In this document: one piece after another, positions 16,277 through 24,427 of the stretch
How positions within the stretch are numbered: the stretch's first letter is position 1
How the letters are laid out: every line of letters begins with the position of its first letter
The notes under the pieces: model-generated
What the model was told of the DNA's origin: nothing
Seen by the model: only the letters and a program-made list of their open reading frames with translations
Database searches by the model: none
Translations under genes and position numbers: made by a program
Assembly: GCF_008838325.1 (NCBI RefSeq)
Contig: NZ_CP042829.1
Location: 2,294,001-2,358,000, forward strand
DNA length: 64,000 bases
Reading direction: 5' to 3'
DNA from: Tepidiforma bonchosmolovskayae
Lineage (GTDB): Bacteria; Chloroflexota; Dehalococcoidia; Tepidiformales; Tepidiformaceae

Positions 16277-17350
16277 CTACCCGCCGCCTGAAGCCGCACC
16301 GCCGGACCCGGTCGGGCCGCCCTCCACCACTTTGAACGTCCCGTTCATCTGGTCGGGGTGGAGGTCGCAGAGGAAGTAGTAGTCTCCGGGACCAGGAGTC
16401 GTGAATGTGACCTTGGTCTCCATCCCGCCGTCAATGATGGCGCCCTCGGCGCCGGGAGCCAGCGTCTGCCCGCCCTTCTTGTCGAGGAAGTGAATGTTGT
16501 GCTTCGCGCGGCCCCGGTTGACCAGCGTAATCGTGATTTCCGCGTTCGGTCCGGCCACAATCTCTTTCTTGTCGAACTTGTTGTCCGTCGCGACCACCCG
16601 GAAGGGGTCCCCGACGGGTGCCGGTGTGGCTGCGCCGCCGCCGCCGCTCCCTGTGGACTCGCTCGCAAACAGGTTGAGACCGGCCCCGACCATGAACCCG
16701 CCCAGCATCAGCGCTGCGATGACCGTGAACGCGGCACCGGTCCCGAAGCGGAAGGTCACGTCCTTCGTGTCCCGGATGACCTCCATGTCGAACACCTGGA
16801 CCGTGCCCGGGACCACCTCGTCCGTATGCCGGGCAATGATGTCCAGCATCGTCTGCCGCGTCTCCTCATAGGTCGCCAGGCCCTCCCGGTCCGACCACGT
16901 CGTTTCGACCAGCACCTGCGACGGCCCCGTTGCCGCCGGCGAGACGATGATCCGGAGGTCCTGGAACCCGTCAAGGTCGCGCAGCTGGTTGTCGCTGCTT
17001 TCGAGGTCATGGATGATGCCGGACTTCCGCGCCTGCTCCAGCTTGCCTTCGGCGAGCGCGAAGGTCACGACCTGCGTATACCGCGTCGGCGCGGCCTGGC
17101 CATGACCGCCCATCGCCGCCTTCTTCCGCATCTGCCCGTCTTCATAGGCCCAGCCGAAGACGGCGATCAGCGTCGAAACGATCGCTGCACCCAGGAGCGG
17201 ACCGGCAAACGTCTGGTCATCAACGCGCGACCAGTAGATCAGCGCGGCGCCGAGGAAGAGCGCGGCAACCCCGACGACGAGCGGCCAGATGCTCGGGTCC
17301 GGCAGGTGGACGTCGTGGTGGTCGCCGTGTGCGTTCGCCTGGTGGTCCAT
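16277..17350 (-). CDS. Fusion: oxidase subunit IV-like membrane segment, ABM-like barrel and C-terminal cupredoxin
   Basis: This 357-residue protein closes the aa3 oxidase operon. Residues 15-70 resemble actinobacterial-type oxidase subunit IV: a LPDPSIWPL stretch, then two helices at 21-41 and 48-69. Residues about 90-195 look like a dimeric alpha/beta-barrel (ABM) domain. A third helix spans 203-228. A glycine-rich linker then leads to a cupredoxin domain at about 250-343 with a full type 1 copper set: His284, Cys328, His331 and Met335 (C-x2-H-x3-M). With the third helix crossing once more, the copper domain should lie opposite the ABM domain. It could pass electrons to the oxidase or assist copper loading; both are inference. 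The frame continues upstream, but MDHQANAHG at 17350 is the sensible start. Confidence 0.8.
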   Translation of the reverse strand: MDHQANAHGDHHDVHLPDPSIWPLVVGVAALFLGAALIYWSRVDDQTFAGPLLGAAIVSTLIAVFGWAYEDGQMRKKAAMGGHGQAAPTRYTQVVTFALAEGKLEQARKSGIIHDLESSDNQLRDLDGFQDLRIIVSPAATGPSQVLVETTWSDREGLATYEETRQTMLDIIARHTDEVVPGTVQVFDMEVIRDTKDVTFRFGTGAAFTVIAALMLGGFMVGAGLNLFASESTGSGGGGAATPAPVGDPFRVVATDNKFDKKEIVAGPNAEITITLVNRGRAKHNIHFLDKKGGQTLAPGAEGAIIDGGMETKVTFTTPGPGDYYFLCDLHPDQMNGTFKVVEGGPTGSGGAASGGG

Positions 17351-17388
17351 TCGGTGCTCTCTCCCCCTGGATTTCGCGCCTGTGGTGC

Positions 17389-18000
17389 TTACGGAATGAT
17401 GTACAGCGTGGTGAACAGCGCAAGCCACACCACGTCGACGAAGTGCCAGTAGAACGAGCACGCCTCGACGGCTTCGTGGTTCGCTGCGGTGAACTGCCCG
17501 GCGAGTGAGCGCGCCAGGATGATGCCCATGAAGATGATCCCGCCCGCGACGTGCAACCCGTGGAAGCCCGTCAGCGTGTAGAACGTGGTCCCGTAAATCG
17601 TGTCGCCGACCCCGAAATGGAGCTGGCTGTAGTCATACATCTGCATGATGAGGAACACGAGGCCGAGCACGATCGAGACGAACGTCCAGCGGATCAGGCC
17701 CGAGCGGTTCCCCCGCTGAATGGCGAAGACCGCGAGCTGGATGGTCACTGAGCTCGTGACCAGCAGGATCGTCGCGATGAACGGCAGCCAGAACTCCACC
17801 TCGAGCTTGACACCGGCCGCCACCTGCTCCGGCGTCAGCAGGTACTCCGGCGGCCACTCCCTGGCGTCGGCCCGGGCGATGAAGTAGGCGGCGAACAGAC
17901 CGCCGAAGAACATCACCTCCGACGCGAGGAAGAGGATGAAGCCGAGCATCCCATTGCTCAGGCCCTGCTTCTGCTGCGTGGCGACCGCGTGTGCTGCCAT
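17389..18000 (-). CDS. ctaE: Cytochrome c oxidase subunit III
   Basis: Subunit III is the seven-helix-fold partner of the haem-copper oxidase and stabilises proton uptake and lipid binding. The 203-residue protein has the short five-helix form common in many bacteria. It begins GMLGFILFLASEVMFFGGLFAAYF, including the conserved glutamate in the first helix. It has TFYTLTGFHGLHVAGGIIFM and ends with the ACSFYWHFVDVVWLALFTTLY segment. It lies 57 bases after subunit I and about 38 bases before the cupredoxin-fusion gene, so it is inside the oxidase operon. All parts are typical. Confidence 0.97.
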   Translation of the reverse strand: MAAHAVATQQKQGLSNGMLGFILFLASEVMFFGGLFAAYFIARADAREWPPEYLLTPEQVAAGVKLEVEFWLPFIATILLVTSSVTIQLAVFAIQRGNRSGLIRWTFVSIVLGLVFLIMQMYDYSQLHFGVGDTIYGTTFYTLTGFHGLHVAGGIIFMGIILARSLAGQFTAANHEAVEACSFYWHFVDVVWLALFTTLYIIP

Positions 18001-18057
18001 GGAACCTCTCCAGTCTCCCCTGCTTTGCCCGTGTGAGCGATGGACCTTCGGCCCCGA

Positions 18058-19668
18058 TTAATGGGCCGCCTTGCCGTGGCGCAGATCCCAGAGCGGCCGC
18101 TCGGAGTGCACTTCCGGCAGGTCATCGAAGTTGTGCACGGGCGGCGGCGAGCTCGTCCACCACTCCAGCGTGTTCCCCTGCCACGGGTCGTTCGGCTGGT
18201 CCTTCGGCCGCATGAAGGCCATCACCACGTTGATGATGAACGGAATCATGGCGACGCCGATGAGGAACGCGCCGATGGTCGAAATCAGATTCAGCGTCTC
18301 CCACCCGCTGCTCGCCGAGTAGGTCGCAATCCGCCGCGGCATCCCGTCCAGGCCGAGCAAGTGCATTGGGAAGAACGCGAGGTTGAACCCGATGAACTGC
18401 AGCGCGAAGTGGATCCGCGCCAGGCGTTCATCGAGCCGCCTGCCCCAGATTTTCGGGAACCAGTAGTACAGCCCGGCGAACACCGCAAAGACGGCCCCGC
18501 CGAACAGCACGTAGTGGATGTGCGCGACCACGAAGTACGTGTCGTGAATCGCGAAGTCGACCGGCACCGCAGCTGAGAACGTCCCGTTGATCCCCCCGAT
18601 GAGGAACATGCTCAGGAAGCCGAGCGCGAACAGCATCGGCGCCTCGAACGTAATCGAGCCCCGCCAGAGCGTGCCCAGCCAGTTGAACATCTTGACGCCC
18701 GTCGGCACGCCGATCATGAACGTCATGAACCCGAACCACGGCTTCAGCACCGCGCCCGTCGTGAACATGTGGTGCGCCCACACGCTAAAGCCCAGGCCGC
18801 CGATCCCCATCGTCGCAAAGACGAACGCCTTGTAGCCGAACAGCGGCTTCCGCGCGAACACGGGCAGGATTTCCGAGATGATGCCCATGCCGGGGAGAAT
18901 CATGATGTAGACGGCCGGGTGCGAGTAGAACCAGAAGATGTTCTGCCAGAGGACCGCGTTCCCGCCCCCGTTCGGGTCGAAGAAGGAACCGCCGAAGTTC
19001 CGGTCGATGTACAGCATCGCCAGCCCCGAGGCCAGCACTGGGGTCGCCAGGAGCTGGAGCACCGCGGTGACCAGCATCGTCCAGCAGAAGATCGGCATCC
19101 GGAACATCGTCATCCCCGGCGCGCGCATCCGGAACATCGTCACCATGAAGTTCGCTGCGCCGATGGTCGACGACACGCCGAGGATGATGACCGCGATAAT
19201 CCAGAGGTCGAGCCCCACGCCGGTGCCCCGTGCGAGCGGGCTGTACGCCGTCCAGCCCACATCCGAAGCGCCGCCGAAGAGGAAGCCGGAGAACATCAGA
19301 AGCCCGGCCGGCGGAATCAGCCAGAACGAGAGGGCGTTGATGCGCGGAAACGCCATGTCCGCGGCGCCGATCTGCAGCGGGACGATGTAGTTCCCGAAGC
19401 CCGCCCACACCGGGATGATGAACAGGAAGAGCATCGCCGACGCGTGCATCGTGAAGATCTGGTTGTACGCGTCGTTGTTCACGAACGTGTTGTCCGCCAC
19501 CGCCAGCTGCGTCCGCACCAGCAGGGCGAGGATGCCGCCCACGGCGAAGAAGAACATCGTCGTGTAGAGGTAGAGGATCCCCAGCTTCTTGTGGTCGACC
19601 GTCGTCAACCAGTCGAGGATCCAGGGCCGTTCGGCATACGCCGGTCGTGGGATTGCGATGCTGGTCAT
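18058..19668 (-). CDS. ctaD: Cytochrome c oxidase subunit I (YS type, A2-like)
   Basis: Subunit I holds haem a and the haem a3-CuB site where oxygen is reduced. The 536-residue protein has twelve helices. Ligand histidines are in FTMHASAML, HPAVYI, VWAHHMF and HDTYFVVAHIHYV. The helix VI motif is YSHPAVY, not GHPEVY, so the D-channel glutamate is replaced by the YS pair; this marks an A2-type enzyme. K-channel residues in VPTGVKMFNW are present. Its ATG overlaps the stop of a 25-codon ORF in an ATGA arrangement, and subunit III follows after 57 bases. Residues that usually line the D-channel entry are not all conserved, as expected for the class. Confidence 0.98.
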   Translation of the reverse strand: MTSIAIPRPAYAERPWILDWLTTVDHKKLGILYLYTTMFFFAVGGILALLVRTQLAVADNTFVNNDAYNQIFTMHASAMLFLFIIPVWAGFGNYIVPLQIGAADMAFPRINALSFWLIPPAGLLMFSGFLFGGASDVGWTAYSPLARGTGVGLDLWIIAVIILGVSSTIGAANFMVTMFRMRAPGMTMFRMPIFCWTMLVTAVLQLLATPVLASGLAMLYIDRNFGGSFFDPNGGGNAVLWQNIFWFYSHPAVYIMILPGMGIISEILPVFARKPLFGYKAFVFATMGIGGLGFSVWAHHMFTTGAVLKPWFGFMTFMIGVPTGVKMFNWLGTLWRGSITFEAPMLFALGFLSMFLIGGINGTFSAAVPVDFAIHDTYFVVAHIHYVLFGGAVFAVFAGLYYWFPKIWGRRLDERLARIHFALQFIGFNLAFFPMHLLGLDGMPRRIATYSASSGWETLNLISTIGAFLIGVAMIPFIINVVMAFMRPKDQPNDPWQGNTLEWWTSSPPPVHNFDDLPEVHSERPLWDLRHGKAAH

Positions 19669-19742
19669 GCTTCCTCCCGGGCTCCTTTGGCCTTCTCGAT
19701 GTCTATCCGCCGGGCCTCGTCCCGGCGCCGAACGTACGTCAT
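19665..19742 (-). CDS. Possible 25-residue micro-protein between oxidase subunits II and I
   Basis: An ATG five bases after the subunit II stop opens a 25-codon frame, MTYVRRRDEARRIDIEKAKG and five more residues. It is very charged and could form one amphipathic helix. Its stop overlaps the subunit I ATG (ATGA), and a TGAGG lies a few bases before its own start, both pointing to translational coupling. It is too short for family recognition and contains no membrane segment. It may be a real small protein, or a leader whose translation helps ribosomes reach the subunit I start. Confidence 0.35.
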   Translation of the reverse strand: MTYVRRRDEARRIDIEKAKGAREEA

Positions 19743-19747
19743 CTGCC

Positions 19748-20551
19748 TCACGGCTGGCGGACCGACAGCCCGTTCGCAGCCGCCTGTTCCGCTACCCACT
19801 TGTCGAATTCGTTGCGATCCACCACCCGCACGTGGAACCGCATCAGCGCATGATTGAGTCCGCAGAGCTCCGCGCACTGCCCGGTAAACTCGCCTGTCTC
19901 CTTGGCCGTGATCACGAACCGGTTATCCCGCCCGGGTATCACGTCCAGCTTGTAGTGGAAGTTCGGAAGATAGAACGAGTGAATCACGTCGTTGGACTTG
20001 AGCCGGAATTCCACGGGTTCGCCAACGGGGATGACAAACGTCGGCTCGTTTGCGGCGGTGCCGATGATGGAGAACTGCCCCTCCGCGTTCGGTTGGGTGC
20101 TCTTCCCGAGGTCGTTGAGGTTGTACACGAACTCCCAGGAAAACTGGAATCCGGTCACATCGATAGTAAGCGCATCATCCGATGCCTTCTTCTCCACGTC
20201 GCGCAGCACGATGAACGAATACGAGAACAGCGCGATGACGATGAGCACCGGGATCGACGTCCACACAATCTCCAGCGCCATGCTGCCGTGCGTCTGCTTC
20301 GGAAGTTCGTCGCTCTTCTTCCGGAAGCGAATGATGGCGTATAGCAGCGCGCCTTCGACGCCGAAGAACACGGCCACGGCGATGATCAGCGTGAAAACCC
20401 ACAGGTCCTGGATGCGCTGCGCCTGGTCGGTAATCGGGGTGGGCATCCCCCATCCGGCAAGGGCGGGGCTAATCGTTGCGATGGCCAGGAGCGCTGCGCT
20501 GACGATCAGGCTGGTGCGGCGAATGACTCGCAGTTTCCCGGTTGACGGCAT
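19748..20551 (-). CDS. ctaC: Cytochrome c oxidase subunit II
   Basis: Subunit II carries the dinuclear CuA centre that accepts electrons from cytochrome c or a cupredoxin. The 267-residue protein starts with a signal-like hydrophobic segment ending near ALAG at residue 33. Two membrane helices follow at about 50-75 and 95-115, then the external cupredoxin fold. The CuA ligands are visible as HSFYLPNFH and GQCAELCGLNHALM. The aromatic electron-entry region is GFQFSWEFVYN. No C-terminal haem-c domain is fused, unlike caa3 oxidases. It is the first gene of the operon, with a consensus promoter about 90 bases upstream. Confidence 0.97.
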   Translation of the reverse strand: MPSTGKLRVIRRTSLIVSAALLAIATISPALAGWGMPTPITDQAQRIQDLWVFTLIIAVAVFFGVEGALLYAIIRFRKKSDELPKQTHGSMALEIVWTSIPVLIVIALFSYSFIVLRDVEKKASDDALTIDVTGFQFSWEFVYNLNDLGKSTQPNAEGQFSIIGTAANEPTFVIPVGEPVEFRLKSNDVIHSFYLPNFHYKLDVIPGRDNRFVITAKETGEFTGQCAELCGLNHALMRFHVRVVDRNEFDKWVAEQAAANGLSVRQP

Positions 20552-20640
20552 GCTCCTGGCTCCCCCTCCCGACCCGTCGCATTCACCCGCGCGGGCACAC
20601 TCCGCGCCGGGGTTTCGGTTGTGAACGGCGTCGCAAACTG

Positions 20641-20669
20641 GTTATAGACCCGGCCCCCTGCCCTGTCAA
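20641..20669 (-). promoter_or_regulatory. ctaC: Consensus promoter of the cytochrome oxidase operon
   Basis: On the minus strand TTGACA (20669-20664) and TATAAC (20646-20641) are separated by exactly 17 bases. Transcription would start near 20634, leaving a leader of about 80 bases before the subunit II ATG. The rest of the 269-base gap between ctaB and subunit II (20552-20820) shows no other feature that I can support. Confidence 0.8.
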
Positions 20670-20820
20670 GGAACTGAAATGCGGCCCCCGAGGATAGACC
20701 GAACGGCCATTGTCAGCCTGTCGCGAATCGCATTCGGAAACGTGCGCGGCACGCAAACGCACCCCCTCGCACAGCCTCGCCCGGGCCCCAGGACCGTTCG
20801 CTGCAGCCCCCGAAGGGTCG

Positions 20821-21717
20821 CTAGAGGGCCGCGTCGACCCCCATCGCCACGAACAGCAGTGCGAGGTAGAGCATCGAAATCTTGTAGACCCGAATTGGCG
20901 CAATCGATGCCGGGCGCCGCCACAACCGCCACGTGACCCAGGCGAACCACCCCCCCAGGACGGCCGCCGCCGACGCGTAAACCCACCCGAGCCCGGCAGC
21001 CGGGGCCAGGAGCAGCGTCACCGGGATCAGCAGCACGGCGTACCGGAAGATCTCGACCCGCGTCCGCTCCGGACCGTCCGTCACCGGCAGCATAGGGACG
21101 CCCGCCCGCGAATAGTCGCCTTCGAGCCGGAGGGAGAGCGCCCAGAAGTGCGGCGGCGTCCAGAAGAACACGATGGCGAACATCACCCAGGCTGCCAGCG
21201 GAGCATCGCCCGTCACCGCTGCCCAGCCGACAACCGGCGGAAACGCCCCGGCTGCCCCGCCGATGACGATGTTCTGCGGCGTCCGCCGCTTCAGCCAGAT
21301 GGTGTACACGAAGACGTAAAACAGCAGTGCTGTCAGCGCCAGCACCGCCGCCGCGAACGTCGTAGTTGCCCACAGGAAAAAGAACGCCCCCGCGCCGAGC
21401 GCGATGCCGAAGGCGAGCGCATGCCCGGGCGGGATGGCCCCCGTTACGGTGGGACGCTCCCGCGTCCGCCGCATGATGGCGTCGATGTCCCGGTCGTACC
21501 AGCAGTTGATGACGTTCGCTCCCGCCGCTGACGTCGCACCGCCAATCAGCGTCGCAAGCACCAGCCACGTCCCCGGCCAGCCCCCGGCAGCCACCACCAT
21601 CGCCGGCACCGTCGTCACCAGCAGCAGCGAGATCACGCGCGGCTTGGTCAGCGTGATGTAGTTGCGGACCGTTGTCGTCAGCGATGCCCGTGCCGGGAAC
21701 ACCAGCTCAGCCGTCAT
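20821..21717 (-). CDS. ctaB: Protoheme IX farnesyltransferase (haem O synthase)
   Basis: CtaB attaches a farnesyl chain to haem b, giving haem o, the precursor of haem a for the oxidase. The 298-residue membrane protein belongs to the UbiA family. It has the YITLTKPRVISLLL opening and the aspartate-rich NVINCWYDRDIDAIMRRTRERP motif near residue 95 that binds the prenyl diphosphate. A second, TPPHFWALSLRLEGDYSRAG segment lies near residue 190. About nine hydrophobic helices are seen. Its ATG overlaps the ctaA stop by four bases, so the two haem-a biosynthesis genes are coupled. It lies directly upstream of the oxidase operon promoter. Confidence 0.96.
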   Translation of the reverse strand: MTAELVFPARASLTTTVRNYITLTKPRVISLLLVTTVPAMVVAAGGWPGTWLVLATLIGGATSAAGANVINCWYDRDIDAIMRRTRERPTVTGAIPPGHALAFGIALGAGAFFFLWATTTFAAAVLALTALLFYVFVYTIWLKRRTPQNIVIGGAAGAFPPVVGWAAVTGDAPLAAWVMFAIVFFWTPPHFWALSLRLEGDYSRAGVPMLPVTDGPERTRVEIFRYAVLLIPVTLLLAPAAGLGWVYASAAAVLGGWFAWVTWRLWRRPASIAPIRVYKISMLYLALLFVAMGVDAAL

Positions 21718-22655
21718 GCCGGCGCCTCAGCCCGCGGCAGCGGCCGCGCAGCCGCTGCCCGGTAAGGCTGGTAGAAGCCCAGCGCAGCCCCGGCCGCAAG
21801 CACCCCCCAAATGCACGCTGCAATCGCTGTGTGGGCAACCGTCAGCGGGTCCGGGAAGGTGTACCAGACGTTCAGCGCGCCGACCAGCACCTGCATCGCG
21901 TACAGCCCGCCGAGCGCAGCAACGTACGGGCGCGCCCACGGGAGCTGGTCCCGTCGCCGCCACGCCGTTACCAGGGCTGGCACCACGAAGAAAACGAACG
22001 CCCCTGCGAGGTACCGGTGCAGCATATGGGTAATCTCCTGGTCGTCGGCGCCCGGCAGCACCCCGCCGTTGCAGAGCGGCCAGCCCGAGCAGGCCGTGCT
22101 CGCCCCGCTTTCGGCCATGTACCCGCCGATCCAGAAGGTCACTGCCAGCCAGCCGAGCCCCGCCAGCGCCCAGGCGCCCGGCACCCGCGCGGCTTCCCGG
22201 AACCGCCCAACCGTCTCCCGGTGCCGCTCGTCCTCCATCCACATCGCGACGGCGACCAGCGTGATGCACGCCAGCACGACCATCGCCGTCACCAGGTGCG
22301 TGGCGACAATCTCCGGCGGCAGCTCGCGGACAACCGTGATCGCCCCGAGAAGCCCCTGGAAGCCGACCAGCGGAACCGTGGCGGTCGCCACCCACACGAT
22401 CAGAGGCACGTGCCGGTAGTACTTCCACGCCGCCGCTGCGACGGCGATGACCAGCAGCCCGACGATCGAGGCCACGAACCGGTGGGAGAACTCGATCCAG
22501 GCCTCCTGGTGGCCCGGCGGCACGGGCTGCCCGTGGCAGAGCGGCCAGTCCGGGCATCCAAGCCCCGAGCCGGTCGCCCGGACGAACGCCCCGACGCCGA
22601 TGAGGACGACGGTCATGATCGCGGTGAGAATTGCCAGGCGCTGCGCGAGATTCAT
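21714..22655 (-). CDS. ctaA: Haem A synthase (COX15/CtaA family)
   Basis: CtaA oxidises the C8 methyl of haem o to the formyl of haem a. The 313-residue eight-helix protein has LIGVGAFVRATGSGLGCPDWPLCHG with the first external cysteine pair. Haem-ligand histidines are in FSHRFVAS and ATHLVTA, a second cysteine pair is in ACSGWPLCNG, and later histidines are in THMLHRYLAG and VAHTAIA. Repeated halves match the family. MNLAQRLAIL at 22655 is my start. An in-frame ATG at 22742 would add 29 polar residues. The open frame beyond that overlaps the M23 gene and is not real. The gene is coupled to ctaB. Confidence 0.94.
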   Translation of the reverse strand: MNLAQRLAILTAIMTVVLIGVGAFVRATGSGLGCPDWPLCHGQPVPPGHQEAWIEFSHRFVASIVGLLVIAVAAAAWKYYRHVPLIVWVATATVPLVGFQGLLGAITVVRELPPEIVATHLVTAMVVLACITLVAVAMWMEDERHRETVGRFREAARVPGAWALAGLGWLAVTFWIGGYMAESGASTACSGWPLCNGGVLPGADDQEITHMLHRYLAGAFVFFVVPALVTAWRRRDQLPWARPYVAALGGLYAMQVLVGALNVWYTFPDPLTVAHTAIAACIWGVLAAGAALGFYQPYRAAAARPLPRAEAPA

Positions 22656-22828
22656 GCCCTGCAATCGTGCCTTTCTGGCGGCATTGCCGGCCCCCGGGCT
22701 CTGCTCCAGCAGGCGGTCCCGCGCCTGCGTTTCCCTCGCCATCAGCGTGCCATCCGCCTCACCGTCCCGCAAGCGTGCGGCCCACGTAGAGCCGGCCGCG
22801 CCGTTCCCCTCCGAACCAGCCGACGAAC

Positions 22829-23797
22829 CTAGAATCCCTGGGTTCCGTCCAGCCAGCGCAGGCCGTCGACCAGTACCCCGGCCACGCTCAGCTCCCAGTG
22901 GAGGTGGGGGCCGCTCGAAAGCCCTGTCGAGCCCACACGCCCCACGACCTCCCCGCGCCGCACCGTCTGCCCAACTGCAACGGTCCGCTCCGAAAGATGC
23001 CCGTAGCACGACAGGATCCCGCCGCCGTGGTCCACCACCACCAGGTTGCCCCGCACCAGCGTCAGCTCCGACATCACGACCGTGCCGTGGTTTGTCGAAC
23101 GGACCGGCGTGCCCGCCGGCGCGGCGATGTCCGTCCCGCCATGATGCCCCGTACGCGGCCCGCCGTTGAACGACCGCTGCTCCCCGAAGTACCCGCTGAC
23201 CCAAACGTCCCCGCCGAGTTCGATGGGAATGATGAACGGCAGGGTCCACTGTCTCGGGGTTACCGCGGCGTACAGCGCATCCAGCCGCGGCTGCTCCGGC
23301 TCCAGGGGCGGCTCCTTCGGCGGCGGTGCGTTCGGATCCGGCGGCGGCAGCCAGATGTCGTCGGAGGTCCACTGCGTTGCCCGCACGGTGATCGGTTCGG
23401 CGAACCGGAAGGTCCCGCCGGCCACGTCGGTCGCAGTGACCTCGAGCGTGGCCGGTCCCGGCGGGTCCAGGACGGCAATGCCCACGAACCCCTCGACGCC
23501 GGCCGGCCCCGGGCTCAGGGGCGATGTTCGCCCGAAGAGCCGCACGCTCCCGGAAACCCCATGCCGGACCTCCACGTAGATCGCCCCGCCCTGGTACGGC
23601 GTTCGAAAGGAGAGCCGCACCTCCGGACGGGGTCCATCGGTGCCCACCAGGGGCAGCACAACACGATGCGGCAGTCCCGACTGCCGTTCGGCGGCGATGC
23701 CGGGCGTCCGCTCGCCGCGCGCAAGCCGGGCTATGGCCGGCAGCGGCAGCGCCAGCCCGATCCCCAGCGCTGCGAGGACCCGCCGTCGGGTTGCCAT
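22829..23797 (-). CDS. M23 family metallopeptidase, exported by a Tat-like signal
   Basis: This 322-residue protein looks like a secreted murein peptidase of the LytM/M23 family. It begins MATRRRVLAALGIGLALPLP, a short twin-arginine-like signal. Residues about 40-180 form beta-rich domains, and a proline-rich stretch (PPPDPNAPPPKEP) links them to the C-terminal M23 domain. The zinc motif is visible as TGHHGGTDIAAPAGTPV and GPHLHWELSV, with the intervening GNLVVVDHGGGILSCYGHL. It likely trims or remodels peptidoglycan, or acts as a regulator if inactive. All zinc ligands seem present. A TAGCCT lies six bases before its ATG. It is followed by ctaA after 173 bases. Confidence 0.88.
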   Translation of the reverse strand: MATRRRVLAALGIGLALPLPAIARLARGERTPGIAAERQSGLPHRVVLPLVGTDGPRPEVRLSFRTPYQGGAIYVEVRHGVSGSVRLFGRTSPLSPGPAGVEGFVGIAVLDPPGPATLEVTATDVAGGTFRFAEPITVRATQWTSDDIWLPPPDPNAPPPKEPPLEPEQPRLDALYAAVTPRQWTLPFIIPIELGGDVWVSGYFGEQRSFNGGPRTGHHGGTDIAAPAGTPVRSTNHGTVVMSELTLVRGNLVVVDHGGGILSCYGHLSERTVAVGQTVRRGEVVGRVGSTGLSSGPHLHWELSVAGVLVDGLRWLDGTQGF

Positions 23798-23803
23798 GAC
23801 GAG

Positions 23804-23809
23804 AGGCTA
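23804..23809 (-). promoter_or_regulatory. -10-like element abutting the M23 peptidase gene (leaderless candidate)
   Basis: On the minus strand TAGCCT ends six bases before the ATG at 23797, with no ribosome binding site between. Confidence 0.4.
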
Positions 23810-23853
23810 CCTGTCCCGCCGCCCGGCGTCATCACGGAGCGGTAACCGGCGTG

Positions 23854-24426
23854 TCAGCGGACCGTATCCGTCGGCCCGAGCGAGCGCCGCGCCGCATCCC
23901 GCGCCCCGTCCACCACCGCCAGCAGCCGCGCCGGCTTCGGGACCCCCGAGAGGACGAAGTTCTGCACAACTCCGGCCGTCTGGCACTGCACGTCGCCGAA
24001 GTCGAACACGGTCTCCAGCAGGCCGTGGCGCTCCACCCGGAGGTCTTCGACGTCGACCAGGTCCGTCGAGGCCATCTGGTGGTGGAACCAGTGCCGTTTG
24101 AGCGAATCGACCAGCCGCTGGTTCGTCACCACCCAGATATCGTTCTGGTACCGGTACCACGTGAAGTAGGCGCGCACTGCCCAGTAGACCGCCCATGCAG
24201 CGATGACCGCGCCGGCAATTACCCCCGGCGGGCCATCGAAGCCGAAGGTCATGACAACGGCGGCAATGCCCAGTGCGGTGCCCCCCAGCCCGGCCAGCAC
24301 GACCCCGGCTATCTTGAGCGAGAAGTACAGCCAGTGCCGCCGGACAAAGGCGAGCACCTGCTCGCCCGGCTGCAGCGTGAACGGGAGCTTCTTCGGGTTC
24401 GGTTGGGCGGCCATGCCGCCCGACAT
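23854..24426 (-). CDS. PH domain-containing membrane protein
   Basis: The 190-residue protein has the layout of small bacterial membrane-anchored PH proteins (bPH2/YdbS-like). A short cytoplasmic N-terminus (LPFTLQPGEQVLAFVRRHWL) is followed by two helices at about residues 33-60 and 65-90. The domain then has WVVTNQRLVDS and a LVDVEDLRVERHGLLETVFDFGDVQCQT segment, a clear PH-like pattern. The role of such proteins is unknown in most bacteria. The start is ATG 24426, with another ATG four codons in. It begins one base after the MaoC gene stop, so both are probably co-transcribed. Confidence 0.82.
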   Translation of the reverse strand: MSGGMAAQPNPKKLPFTLQPGEQVLAFVRRHWLYFSLKIAGVVLAGLGGTALGIAAVVMTFGFDGPPGVIAGAVIAAWAVYWAVRAYFTWYRYQNDIWVVTNQRLVDSLKRHWFHHQMASTDLVDVEDLRVERHGLLETVFDFGDVQCQTAGVVQNFVLSGVPKPARLLAVVDGARDAARRSLGPTDTVR

Positions 24427-24427
24427 C

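Noticed and set aside
21714-23372. 552-codon version of haem A synthase
   Set aside because: The upstream part overlaps the M23 peptidase gene in another frame and has no membrane or family sequence.
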